Shown piece by piece: positions 35,288-43,983 of a stretch of 64,000 bases of DNA (positions are counted from its first letter, which is position 1; every line of letters begins with the position of its first letter). The position numbers and the translations under genes were made by a program. The stretch spans positions 1,612,001 through 1,676,000 of the forward strand of contig NZ_OZ245846.1 in NCBI RefSeq assembly GCF_965228935.1, in the 5' to 3' direction. Origin of the DNA: Ulvibacterium sp965228935. GTDB lineage: Bacteria > Bacteroidota > Bacteroidia > Flavobacteriales > Flavobacteriaceae. The notes beneath the pieces were generated by a model. The model saw only the letters and a list, made by a program, of their open reading frames with translations, was not told where the DNA came from and did no database searches.

Positions 35288-36454
35288 TTAGCGAAAGTGC
35301 TCGGAAGACAATTCTTGGATCAGCTTTTCCAACATTTCCATTCCCTTTTCCAATTGTTCATGGGTGATATACTCATCGGCCCTATGGGCTTGTGCAATAG
35401 ACCCCGGCCCACAAATTGCAGTATGAAATCCTTCATTCGCAAACTGACCGGCTTCAGCGGCATAGGCAACCGTGTTCAGTTTTGAATTCCCCGTTAGTCT
35501 CTTGATCAAATCGACTACATCATCATCGGCTTTGGTATCCAGATGAGGTACGGGAGGATGGTTCTCAATGGTTTTTATTGAAAAATCCGAAAAGATTTTC
35601 CGTAGTTTTTCTTCCCGTTCGGCACAATAGGCTTCAAACTCATTGACAATGGCTACAATATCGTCCTTAGGAATGGTTCGTAAATCCCAATAAAAATAGG
35701 CCTTGTCGGCAATTACATTGGGGGCAATGCCGCCTTTGACCAAACCGACATGAATAGTTGAGTAGGGTGGTTGAAAACGGTCATCCAATCGCTGGTCGGC
35801 GATCAATCGGTTCATCTTGTTTTCGAGCCAAAGGATCAACCGCATTGATTCGTGAATGGCACTTACCTCTTGTTTTATGCGGCTACTATGGCCGGCAGAG
35901 CCATTGACATAGGTCTCCAGGATGTAAATGCCCTTTTGCCCAACGATAGGTTCCATCAAAGAGGGTTCTCCAATAATGGCATATTTGGGGGTTTCCCTGT
36001 AATGGGTCTTTATAGCTCGAGCCAATTCGGGTCCGGCCAAACAGCCCACCTCCTCGTCATAGGAAAAAGCAAAATATATTGGTTTTTTCAAGTTGGCCCT
36101 AACCATTTGGGGCAGCACGGCCAAACAACAGGCTACAAACCCTTTCATATCACAAGCCCCCCTGCCATACAGTTTTCCGTCACCCTTATCCGTAAGCTTA
36201 AAGGGATCGGTGGTCCATTCCTGACCTTCAACCGGAACTACATCCGTGTGGCCGGAAAGAATAACACCACCATCGATACTGGGCCCGATTCGACAATGTA
36301 ATGAAGCTTTATCCCCCTTTTCATTGGGCAATAAAGTCACATCAACGCCATAAGATTCAATGTAATCCTTTATCCAATGAATAACGCTTAAATTGCTCTC
36401 ACCTCCCAATACAGGAAATGAAACAAGCTTTTCAAGAATATGTTTAACGGTCAT
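35288..36454 (-). CDS. argE: Acetylornithine deacetylase-like M20 amidase
   Basis: 388 aa M20 metallopeptidase. Zinc ligands and base: H69 in SGHTDVVP, D102 in GRGACDMKG, the E-E pair in SYDEEVG, a later GEPS and the final His in QAHRADEY. It removes the N-acyl group of acetylornithine or another acyl amino acid. One base separates it from the YfcC carrier, so the likely job here is uptake and hydrolysis of N-acyl amino acids, not necessarily arginine synthesis. Confidence 0.88.
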   Translation of the reverse strand: MTVKHILEKLVSFPVLGGESNLSVIHWIKDYIESYGVDVTLLPNEKGDKASLHCRIGPSIDGGVILSGHTDVVPVEGQEWTTDPFKLTDKGDGKLYGRGACDMKGFVACCLAVLPQMVRANLKKPIYFAFSYDEEVGCLAGPELARAIKTHYRETPKYAIIGEPSLMEPIVGQKGIYILETYVNGSAGHSSRIKQEVSAIHESMRLILWLENKMNRLIADQRLDDRFQPPYSTIHVGLVKGGIAPNVIADKAYFYWDLRTIPKDDIVAIVNEFEAYCAEREEKLRKIFSDFSIKTIENHPPVPHLDTKADDDVVDLIKRLTGNSKLNTVAYAAEAGQFANEGFHTAICGPGSIAQAHRADEYITHEQLEKGMEMLEKLIQELSSEHFR

Positions 36455-36455
36455 A

Positions 36456-37859
36456 TCAGCTATAGTTTATGGCAACGGCAAAAATCAAGGCCAAAAAGGC
36501 GATAAAGAGTACGCTGATCAAAACGGGAAATATAAAGCGAATCCACCGATCAATGGGTACACGACACATACTGAGCATGGCGATAAGCCCCCCTAAGGTC
36601 GGGTTTACAAGGTTGGATATTCCATCACCTATCTGAAATGCCAGAATGCTAATTTGTCTGGTAAGGCCAAGGGATTCCCCTAAGGGAAGCATTACGGGCA
36701 AGGTGGCCAATGCCTGTCCACTTCCCGATGGGATAAAAAAGTTGATTGCACTTTGGGAGATCGACATGCAAATGGCCGAGGCGTACAGAGGTAAACCCTC
36801 TAACCAGATGGAGAGCTGATATGAAATGGTGTCGCCAATGTTTCCCATTTCCATAAGAACTTTAATGGATGTTGCATAGCCTACCATAAAGCCCCCGGGC
36901 GCAGACAGCGCAACGGCCCTCAATACGGTTTCGCTCATGTTCGTGGCACTCATTCTTGAGACCAAGCCGCAAAGAAGGGCAATGATCAGGAATACTGCCG
37001 AAAGCTCATTAATGTACCAATTCAAGTTGAAGACCCCGTATATAATAGTCAAAAGACCGGCGATAAATAGGGAAATGACCATCCAATTGTTTCCGCTCAT
37101 TCGATATCCTTGTAGTGGTTTTGATAAGGTCAATTCGCTTGTATCAAGACCTCGACCAAGGCTTTTTTCCGGATTTATAGAGACCTTTTTGAAATATTTC
37201 ACATTGTAAAAGGCCATAATACATAATGCCACAAGACAAAGTACGCTACGAAGTAAGGCTCCTGAAAACAAGGGAAGCTCGGCAATTTTATGACCGGTAC
37301 CTACCGTGTATGGATTAATTGGCGATAACCCAAAGCCTATGGTCATTGCTCCGATCGAAATACCTGCCGCCAGAATTAAATCGCCGCCTAATGCCAAACT
37401 TAGCACTGCCGCTATGGGAACCATGGCAATATTGTTTTCATAACCCACGGCAAGACCAAGAAAACCATAAATAAATGTCATAATGACAATAATGAGGTGT
37501 TTGTGTTTTAGGCCCAAATTTTTTACAAGTGTACCAACGGCATTCTCAACAGCTTTTGATTTTTCCATAAAGCCAAACATGATGCCCCCCGCAAAAACGA
37601 CAAAAATAATTTCTACCGCAGCCTTAAAGCCCAAAGGTATGGCTTTGAACATATCCAATAATCCAATAGGTGTGGCAGGAATGGTCTTATATGAATTGGG
37701 AACCACCGTACTTCGGCCGTCAACCAAAACCCGTTCGTAGGTTCCGGCGGGTAGTATATAGGTCATAAGGGTCACCAGGATAATTATACCAAACAACAAG
37801 GTTACGGCATGTGGTATACGATTAAAAAAAGATTGGTCTTTGGAATTCGATTTACTCAT
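36456..37859 (-). CDS. YfcC-family carrier (ArcD/DcuC-like)
   Basis: 467 aa with about 12 transmembrane helices. The family start RIPHAVTLLFGIIILVTLMTYILPAGTYER and the reentrant SGSGQALATLPVMLPL match YfcC/C4-dicarboxylate anaerobic carrier proteins, some of which exchange arginine and ornithine. The direct coupling to argE supports a substrate such as an amino acid or acyl amino acid. First gene of the minus-strand cluster; 272 bp upstream (37860-38131) hold no gene. Confidence 0.88.
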   Translation of the reverse strand: MSKSNSKDQSFFNRIPHAVTLLFGIIILVTLMTYILPAGTYERVLVDGRSTVVPNSYKTIPATPIGLLDMFKAIPLGFKAAVEIIFVVFAGGIMFGFMEKSKAVENAVGTLVKNLGLKHKHLIIVIMTFIYGFLGLAVGYENNIAMVPIAAVLSLALGGDLILAAGISIGAMTIGFGLSPINPYTVGTGHKIAELPLFSGALLRSVLCLVALCIMAFYNVKYFKKVSINPEKSLGRGLDTSELTLSKPLQGYRMSGNNWMVISLFIAGLLTIIYGVFNLNWYINELSAVFLIIALLCGLVSRMSATNMSETVLRAVALSAPGGFMVGYATSIKVLMEMGNIGDTISYQLSIWLEGLPLYASAICMSISQSAINFFIPSGSGQALATLPVMLPLGESLGLTRQISILAFQIGDGISNLVNPTLGGLIAMLSMCRVPIDRWIRFIFPVLISVLFIAFLALIFAVAINYS

Positions 37860-38131
37860 TTGTCTCTAAGGGACATCCATGAATTTTTCAGTTCGCGAAT
37901 CAATTCATATGGAATTTTACTAGCTCGGTTCAATTTAAACTAAAATAGTCCCTACAAATCAAATCTGGGCATATATCATCAAATACATTCTCCTTTTTGT
38001 TATAAAATCAAAGGAAGAAGGGTGTATCGGTGAATTTTGTAATCCGAATTATTTAGTTAACACCCAAAGCAGCTGAACTGTAATTTTCAATGGGCAGCAA
38101 ACCGAATGGCACGGAAATTCATTAATTCATA

Positions 38132-38845
38132 TCAGAGACTTTTGATATCAATGACTTCAAAGTTTTTGGCATCAAAGTAATCATCCAATCCATAGTCCGT
38201 GTTGATGATGATGCCACCTAATAGCGTCACTTTATCAACATGGAATTCCTCCTTGCATGACTTTATATGATCATGGATTTTTTTATCGATAATTTCATAA
38301 GTTGCTTCCGTAATACCTTTCTCAAGGTTTTCGCTTCCCAATATTTGCTCCCGAAAAGGCAGCAGGCTTTCCTCGAGCTTCATTTGTTGATAGTCATCTT
38401 CGTTCAATACCGGTTTATAGTTCCCGTCCTGAATTCGGCTCAACGCCAACATAAGGGCACCACAAGAGTTACCGGTCTGCTCTTGTCGTGGTCTGTACAT
38501 CTTGCCCAAATCCCCTTCCAACGTAATCCCTATATGGGGCCCATAAAATATAAATGCACTACCTTCATCCGGGATATGATGGGCAAAAGCCGTCATGCCG
38601 GTCTGTCCTGCAAAAGGCAGGCCTCCCAATCCTCCCATAATAAATGGACCGAACAATACATTGAAGAACGTGGTAGAAGGAACATTAATATCATCTGAAC
38701 AAACCGAAGTGGCCATCAGTACTTTAGAGATGTCGATTTTATGTTCAATTTGCATTTTTCCAAGATAATGAATCGATGTATCCTTGGCATCCATAGCATT
38801 GGGAAAATGGGACTTTACTATTTCATCGAATTTTCTTTGTAACAT
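38132..38845 (-). CDS. LCIB-type (theta) carbonic anhydrase family protein
   Basis: 237 aa. The sequence follows the limiting-CO2-inducible B/C pattern: C49-S-D51-D52 in SVCSDDIN, GGLGGLPFAG, H89-H90-IPDEG, FYGPHIGI and C128 in NSCGALMLAL. In characterised LCIB proteins two Cys and one His hold the metal, so C49, H89 or H90, and C128 are the expected ligands. The family hydrates CO2, though some members are inactive in vitro. A Zur-like palindrome lies 240 bp upstream, past a short frame of unclear reality, suggesting zinc control. Confidence 0.75.
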   Translation of the reverse strand: MLQRKFDEIVKSHFPNAMDAKDTSIHYLGKMQIEHKIDISKVLMATSVCSDDINVPSTTFFNVLFGPFIMGGLGGLPFAGQTGMTAFAHHIPDEGSAFIFYGPHIGITLEGDLGKMYRPRQEQTGNSCGALMLALSRIQDGNYKPVLNEDDYQQMKLEESLLPFREQILGSENLEKGITEATYEIIDKKIHDHIKSCKEEFHVDKVTLLGGIIINTDYGLDDYFDAKNFEVIDIKSL

Positions 38846-38900
38846 AATTAAAAAAGTTAAAGTGTTTATCTCAATTTAGTGTTGTGCAACTTAACCAAGT

Positions 38901-39089
38901 TTAGTAGGCTCCCCAATGATTTGTAGGTAAGCCATACGGATCATTCATTTGGCCATTTTCATCCGCCAATTCCGTTCTAAACAAGTATCGGATTTTAACC
39001 GGATAAACCTTTGTACATATATCATTTCCTATGAAATGTCTTGATGCGGCACCTCTGGTAAAAATAGAAGAAATTACAAATAAATGCAA
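38901..39089 (-). CDS. Short frame of doubtful reality, possible gene remnant
   Basis: An open frame of 62 codons upstream of and parallel to the LCIB gene, 55 bp apart. The second half (RYLFRTELADENGQMNDPYG, ending NHWGAY) looks like the end of a real protein, but its first Met lies inside the palindrome at 39085-39099, so it is either a remnant or starts further in. I do not recognise it. The rest of the gap 38846-39210 is empty except for that palindrome. Confidence 0.25.
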   Translation of the reverse strand: MHLFVISSIFTRGAASRHFIGNDICTKVYPVKIRYLFRTELADENGQMNDPYGLPTNHWGAY

Positions 39090-39099
39090 TGGAGTTGCA
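39085..39099. promoter_or_regulatory. Zur-like box 3
   Basis: TGCAA-tggag-TTGCA, a perfect 5+5 inverted repeat with a 5-nt spacer, identical in form to the two boxes at 39611 and 39649. It lies upstream of the LCIB-type gene and downstream of the Fur-family gene. Confidence 0.6.
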
Positions 39100-39210
39100 T
39101 TATCCTTAAGTTTCCCTACGGGGACAAATTTGGGATTCCAGGATAGAGCTTGTTCTTACCATTAACACTAATATACTTTAAGAACGATACGACCTTTTTG
39201 TTGATTGTTG

Positions 39211-39597
39211 TCAATACGAAGAGATACAATCCTCGCAGCTACCTATCAACAAGAGCGAAACGGATTCAATTCTGTGGTTTGGAACGGTCGGAATTGGAAC
39301 ATCCATGGGCAGGCACACGGTTTTTCCACAATCCCTGCATTGAAAATGAGGATGGGCGTCCACATGATGTGAAGATGAACATCCCTTGCACTTGGCGTAC
39401 CATTTCAACCCATCCTTTCCTATAAAGGAATGAAGTGTACCATCATCTTCCAAGCGATCAAGGATTCGGTACACCGTGGTCTTGTTCATTTTTGAGTGAA
39501 GCTTATCCACTAGTTCAACCACGGATACGGCTTGGTCGGTCTGCCCGATCAGGTTGAGCAAGGCATCCACCGATTTTGTCTTTCTGATTATTCCCAT
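39211..39597 (-). CDS. Fur family regulator, probably Zur
   Basis: 128 aa. Winged helix (VVELVDKLHSKMNKTTVYRILDRLEDDGTLHSF) and a C-terminal metal-binding domain with HHVDAHPHFQC, CRDCGKTVC and a final CEDC. These Cys pairs fit the structural zinc site of Fur proteins. Zinc sensing is inferred from the neighbours: palindromes TGCAA-N5-TTGCA before this gene and a decayed COG0523 zinc GTPase beyond them. It would repress itself and the flanking genes when zinc is ample. Confidence 0.85.
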   Translation of the reverse strand: MGIIRKTKSVDALLNLIGQTDQAVSVVELVDKLHSKMNKTTVYRILDRLEDDGTLHSFIGKDGLKWYAKCKGCSSSHHVDAHPHFQCRDCGKTVCLPMDVPIPTVPNHRIESVSLLLIGSCEDCISSY

Positions 39598-39610
39598 CGT
39601 ACAAATTTAT

Positions 39611-39625
39611 TGCAATACGGTTGCA
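39611..39625. promoter_or_regulatory. Zur-like box 1
   Basis: TGCAA-tacgg-TTGCA, 14 bp before the Fur-family start codon. Well placed for autoregulation. Confidence 0.65.
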
Positions 39626-39648
39626 TTTACAAGCAAAACATTTATTTT

Positions 39649-39663
39649 TGCAACCGAGTTGCA
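39649..39663. promoter_or_regulatory. Zur-like box 2
   Basis: TGCAA-ccgag-TTGCA. The inner c and g also pair, giving TGCAAC-cga-GTTGCA. It is 38 bp from box 1 and faces the decayed COG0523 gene on the plus strand. Confidence 0.65.
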
Positions 39664-39724
39664 TTAAGAAGTCAAGGAGTAAACCCGACTTTTACATTGG
39701 GGAATACACTGGGGCTGTGAACCC

Positions 39725-39882
39725 GAAAATAAAGAAAATCAAAAGCAAATTGAATTGCGATGGCACGGAATATTTGGCGACCGAAAGAATAAGATTGTCT
39801 TTATTGGTCGGGATATGAACAAAGAAGGTATAACGGCCGATCTCGAAGCTCGTTTAGCCACAGAACAAGGGCTTGAATCATA
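39725..39882 (+). pseudogene. C-terminal remnant of a COG0523 (CobW-like) zinc GTPase
   Basis: Reading the plus strand with a gaa-aat-aaa frame gives NKENQKQIELRWHGIFGDRK, then NKIVFIGRDMNKEGITADLE and a stop after ARLATEQGLES. The FGDR-x(3)-IVFIG-x-DM pattern is the conserved C-terminus of COG0523 GTPases, which are often induced under zinc starvation. A stop codon at 39678-39680 blocks this frame upstream, no GTPase domain is present, and no start is available, so it is a deletion remnant. Adjacent sequence to about 40010 contains more broken frames (NWPGGYPDKWPVDRVYTLE then stop) whose origin I cannot name. Confidence 0.6.
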
Positions 39883-40149
39883 AAATTGGCCAGGGGGATA
39901 TCCCGATAAATGGCCTGTGGACAGGGTATATACTCTGGAATAGAAAGACGTTGACCACATGGAATTTGCCTTTAGGCCGCAATTCAATATGCCGACCGAT
40001 TATTCCAATGTCAAATATCCCAAACTAAAAAATCACCGTTTCACATCAAAAATATATGTTGCCTATTCTTATTGTTTGCTCCGTTACCTTCGGCCCAAAG
40101 TTATATGAACGTTAAATTTTCCGTCAACATCAAAAATGTATTTTTATAT

Positions 40150-40207
40150 CTAAAAATAAATATTTAGCTTTGTCTAAATTTTTAATTTGCCTAAACAAAA
40201 TTTTTAG
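40150..40207. promoter_or_regulatory. Cluster of CTAAA/TTTAG half-sites before the TonB receptor
   Basis: Inverted pairs: CTAAA-N8-TTTAG (40150-40167), ATTTAG-N6-CTAAAT (40162-40179) and CTAAA-N7-TTTAG (40191-40207). A candidate -7 element TAGCTTTG (40165-40172) lies inside the middle pair, so a bound repressor would block the promoter. The form recalls DtxR/MntR-type iron or manganese boxes, but no such regulator is in the window. Confidence 0.45.
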
Positions 40208-40270
40208 ATGTCCTTCAGTGATAACCGCATAAGGCGTGTTTTTTCGAAATATTTTGAGTGAATTTGATAT

Positions 40271-42631
40271 ATGAAAAACCTACATTTCCTCCTTGCATTC
40301 CTTTCAGCAGCTTTTGGTAACTTCCTTTGGGCGCAGACGGCTTCCGTATCGGGCAAGGTCATTGGCAATGGGGAACCAGTACCTTTTGCCAGTGTCTATG
40401 TTAAGGGTGGCACCGAAGGGACCAATGCCGATGTTGATGGCAACTATCGTTTGGATGTACCGACTGGTAGTATTACCCTTGTGGCACAGGCACAGGGATT
40501 TCGGACCCAAGACAGGGAATTGACCGTTATGGCAAATACGGACCAAGAAGTTGATTTTGAGCTCTTGGAAGATGTTCTGGGTCTTGAAGAGGTGGTCATC
40601 AGTGCTACCCGAAATCGAGTGGAACGGAGAAGTGCCCCAGTGGTGGTATCTTCCCTTAAACCAAGGCTTTTGACCGCCACACAATCCATTACGGTGGCCG
40701 AGGGTCTCAATTTTGCCCCGGGGGTCCGGGTGGAGACCAACTGTCAGAACTGTGGGTTTACACAAGTACGCCTAAACGGATTGGATGGTGCCTATACCCA
40801 AATACTGCTCAATAGTCGGCCCATATTTACCTCACTTTTGGGAGTTTATGGGTTGGAACAGATTCCTACCAATATCATCGAACGTGTTGAGGTAGTGCGT
40901 AGTGGAGGTTCGGCCCTTTATGGCTCCAATGCTATAGCCGGCACTGTCAATATTATTACCAAAGACCCCGTTTTGAACACTTGGGAAATCGGGAGCAATA
41001 TGGCCCTGATAGACGGGGATGCCCTGGACCGTATTCTTAACTTCAATGGCTCCATAGTGGCCGATGACCTCAACAGTGGGGTTACTATTTTCGGAGCCTA
41101 TCGAAATCGGGAAGCCTTCGATGCCAACGATGATGGTTTTACGGAATTAGTGGAACTGCGAAATACCACGGTAGGAGCCAAAGCTTTTGTAAAGCCTTCG
41201 GATAGAAGCAGGTTATCCATAAACCTTAACGCGATTCGGGAGTACCGACGTGGCGGCGACCGTCTGGACTTGGCGCCGCAATTTACCGATATTACCGAGG
41301 AACTCGACCATGATACATTTATAGGTGGTGCAGATTATGAGGTGAACAGTGTGGACAATACCCAAAAAATACAAGTGTATACTTCCGCTTCATACACGAA
41401 TCGCGACAGTTACTACGGAGGACTGGGCGGAGCACGCACCCGACAGGACAGCCTATTGGCCAATAATGCTTTTGGAACTACCCAAGACCTGGCCTGGGTC
41501 AACGGTTTCCAGTTCACCAAGGCATTTCAAAACAACGATGTACTTACGGCGGGCGCCGAATACAACTATAGCACCACCGAAGACCAGATTCCCGGTTACA
41601 ACCGGCTGGTCGACCAAAGTGTCAATTCCTTGGGAGGGTATGCACAATACGAATGGAAACCTACGGATCATTTCACGGCACTGATAGGGGCCAGATTGGA
41701 CAATGTAAACGTTGAAGGGGACTATGCCATTGGCGGTATTGAAAGGGGATTGGATTTGAGCCAGACCGCACTTTCGCCCCGACTCACCCTGTCCTATCAA
41801 ATTTCCGAGGAAGTGCGCTTACGAGGGGGCTATGCCCGGGGATTCAGGGCTCCCCAAACCTTTAATGAGGACCTGCATATTTCCAGTGTAGGTGGGGAAC
41901 CACAATTTGTCATCCTCTCCGACGACTTGGATACTGAGTTTTCGAACGCGTTTACAGCTTCTTTGAATTATTCCAAAACGGTAGATTTGTTGCAAATAGA
42001 CTTTTTGGCAGAAGGCTTTTATACTACATTGGAAGACCCTTTTACTTTGGTAAGCACGGGTGCCGTTTTGGCAAATGGCTCTATCCTTGAGGAAGTGCGA
42101 AACGGGGAGGGAGCACGGGTGTTTGGCTCCAATTTTGAATTAGGGGTTTCCCCAGATCCGGAATGGCGCTTTCAACTGGGAGGTACGTTACAACGAACCG
42201 AATGGGACGAACCCCAAATCCTTTTTGAAAGTGATGGTACACCTGGTGAAAGTGACATCATCATCGACGAATTTGTACGTGTTCCCAACTTCTACGGATA
42301 CCTCAATACGACCTGGATTCCCAGTGAAGCCTTTAATATTGATGTTACGGGCACATATACAGGAGGAATGACGGTACCAAGGGTAATAAGTGATACAGGG
42401 TTTTTGGAGTTGAACGAGGTCAACTCGTTTTTTGACCTGAACATTAAATTGGAAACACACTTCGATTTCAGTGATTCCTTTATGGTTACCGTTTCAGGAG
42501 GGGTTACCAACCTTTTCAATAGCTATCAGGACGATTTTGAAATCGGCCCTACTCGGGACTCCGACTATATTTACGGTTCCGATGCACCAAGGGCTTTCTT
42601 TTTAGGGCTAAAGTTTGGTAAATTGCATTGA
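40271..42631 (+). CDS. TonB-dependent outer-membrane receptor, metal or heme type
   Basis: 786 aa: signal peptide (to about 21), carboxypeptidase-regulatory-like beta domain (22-105), plug (about 115-240) and a 22-strand barrel. The plug contains ETNCQNCGFTQVRLNGLDG and GVYGLEQIPTNIIERVEVVRSG, a Cys-x-x-Cys version seen in HmuR- and BtuB-like receptors. The substrate is probably an iron complex, heme or another metal chelate. The CTAAA/TTTAG sites upstream and the thioredoxin-like gene downstream support metal-regulated expression. Confidence 0.88.
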   Translation: MKNLHFLLAFLSAAFGNFLWAQTASVSGKVIGNGEPVPFASVYVKGGTEGTNADVDGNYRLDVPTGSITLVAQAQGFRTQDRELTVMANTDQEVDFELLEDVLGLEEVVISATRNRVERRSAPVVVSSLKPRLLTATQSITVAEGLNFAPGVRVETNCQNCGFTQVRLNGLDGAYTQILLNSRPIFTSLLGVYGLEQIPTNIIERVEVVRSGGSALYGSNAIAGTVNIITKDPVLNTWEIGSNMALIDGDALDRILNFNGSIVADDLNSGVTIFGAYRNREAFDANDDGFTELVELRNTTVGAKAFVKPSDRSRLSINLNAIREYRRGGDRLDLAPQFTDITEELDHDTFIGGADYEVNSVDNTQKIQVYTSASYTNRDSYYGGLGGARTRQDSLLANNAFGTTQDLAWVNGFQFTKAFQNNDVLTAGAEYNYSTTEDQIPGYNRLVDQSVNSLGGYAQYEWKPTDHFTALIGARLDNVNVEGDYAIGGIERGLDLSQTALSPRLTLSYQISEEVRLRGGYARGFRAPQTFNEDLHISSVGGEPQFVILSDDLDTEFSNAFTASLNYSKTVDLLQIDFLAEGFYTTLEDPFTLVSTGAVLANGSILEEVRNGEGARVFGSNFELGVSPDPEWRFQLGGTLQRTEWDEPQILFESDGTPGESDIIIDEFVRVPNFYGYLNTTWIPSEAFNIDVTGTYTGGMTVPRVISDTGFLELNEVNSFFDLNIKLETHFDFSDSFMVTVSGGVTNLFNSYQDDFEIGPTRDSDYIYGSDAPRAFFLGLKFGKLH

Positions 42632-42718
42632 TGGCGGGATTGACTTCTTAAAAAAGCAACCACCATTGTAATCAAAATTCGCTCAAAACCCAAAGGGGAC
42701 TAAGGTTTCTATTAAGAT

Positions 42719-43201
42719 ATGATGAATTATAGATCAATTGGTTTTATTTGCTGTTCGATGTTGCTTTTTTCGTATTCGGGAGGGGCACAGGAAAATCATA
42801 TCGACTGGCTTAGTTTTGGGCAGTTGGAAGACTCACTTTCCGTAAAACCAAAAAAGGTTTTCATAGATTTTTATGCAGATTGGTGTGCATACTGCAAAAA
42901 GATGGACGAGGCGGTTTTCAAGAATTCCAAGGTGATTTCCAAATTGAACAAGGACTATTATGCCGTAAAAATGAACGCCGAGACAACGGATACGATCGTA
43001 TTTGGTGGCGAGACTTTTGTAAACAAACAATTGAAAAAGAAAAGAAACCCTACCCATGAGATTCCGCTGCTTCTGGCCTCTCGGGAAAACTACCCTTTTT
43101 CCCTTCCCGCCATAGTTGTTCTCAACGAAAAATTTGAAGTGACCGAAAGATATTTCGAATACCTTTCCCCAAAGCAAATGCTGGAAGCTTTGGAGGATTA
43201 A
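42719..43201 (+). CDS. Secreted thioredoxin-like protein
   Basis: 160 aa with a signal peptide (to about residue 23). The thioredoxin fold contains FIDFYADWCAYCKKMDEAVF with the redox pair C56-A-Y-C59 and the cis-Pro region PFSLPAIVVLN. It resembles DUF255/DsbD-gamma-like thioredoxins and is predicted to reduce or isomerise disulfides in the periplasm. It follows the TonB receptor by 87 bp and may act on the Cys pair in its plug, which is inference. The next 244 bp have no gene. Confidence 0.88.
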   Translation: MMNYRSIGFICCSMLLFSYSGGAQENHIDWLSFGQLEDSLSVKPKKVFIDFYADWCAYCKKMDEAVFKNSKVISKLNKDYYAVKMNAETTDTIVFGGETFVNKQLKKKRNPTHEIPLLLASRENYPFSLPAIVVLNEKFEVTERYFEYLSPKQMLEALED

Positions 43202-43445
43202 GTAGGATGAAACTGGAGGCACATAGGTAAGTACCACCGACGAATCAACAATTGTTCCTAAAGGTTATCTTTACAATTGGGGTGATAACAGAACATCAAC
43301 TTTAGCTTATCCAATCCTTACTAAGAGGATATCAATGAAATTCCTAAAACGGGCGCAGCGGTAAAATTAACTTAAGCTATGTTTTTGTTTTTCTAAAAGG
43401 ATGTATTTTTGAAACTTTTATGCATGCATAACAAAAGTTGACAAA

Positions 43446-43919
43446 ATGTATCTAAAGGAATTTGAAGTTCGTTGGAGCGATGTTGATGCCAATAGGCACT
43501 TGGCCAATAGTGCCTACATCAATTTTATGAGCCATGCCCGTATGAGTTATCTCATGGAATTGGGTTTTGACCAAAGGATGATGGCAAAGCACCAAATTGG
43601 TCCTGTAGTTTTTTATGAGCACATGTATTACTTTAAGGAAGTGTTTCCCGGAAAACCCATACGCGTCTCGCTGGAAGTGATGGGTTTGAGCGAGGATGGA
43701 AAATTCTTCGAGTTCCACCATAATTTTTATGATGCCAAAGGCAGGAACGTGGCTCATTGCGAGATGATGGGGGCATGGATGAGCCTGGAAACCCGAAAAC
43801 TGATCGGCCTTCCCGGGGAATTACTTCAGGTATTCAATGCAACGGAAAAACCAAAGGGCTTTCGAATTTTGACGAAAGCGGATACCCGAAAATTTGCCAA
43901 GACACCGAAGGATCTTTAA
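43446..43919 (+). CDS. Hotdog-fold acyl-CoA thioesterase
   Basis: 157 aa of the 4HBT/YbgC group. The signature WSDVDANRHLANSAYINFMSHAR holds the catalytic Asp, followed by FKEVFPGKPIRV. Hydrolyses acyl-CoA, substrate length unknown. Single gene. Confidence 0.9.
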   Translation: MYLKEFEVRWSDVDANRHLANSAYINFMSHARMSYLMELGFDQRMMAKHQIGPVVFYEHMYYFKEVFPGKPIRVSLEVMGLSEDGKFFEFHHNFYDAKGRNVAHCEMMGAWMSLETRKLIGLPGELLQVFNATEKPKGFRILTKADTRKFAKTPKDL

Positions 43920-43983
43920 TTAACCTTTAGCACGTGCCGAATATTGGAAAAATTCCATATATTTGGCAATATTCCATAATTAG

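Noticed and set aside
38880..38895. A further Zur-like box before the LCIB gene (gttgtgcaac)
   Set aside because: It has TGCAA on only one side; the inverted repeat is imperfect and the spacing differs from the other three boxes.
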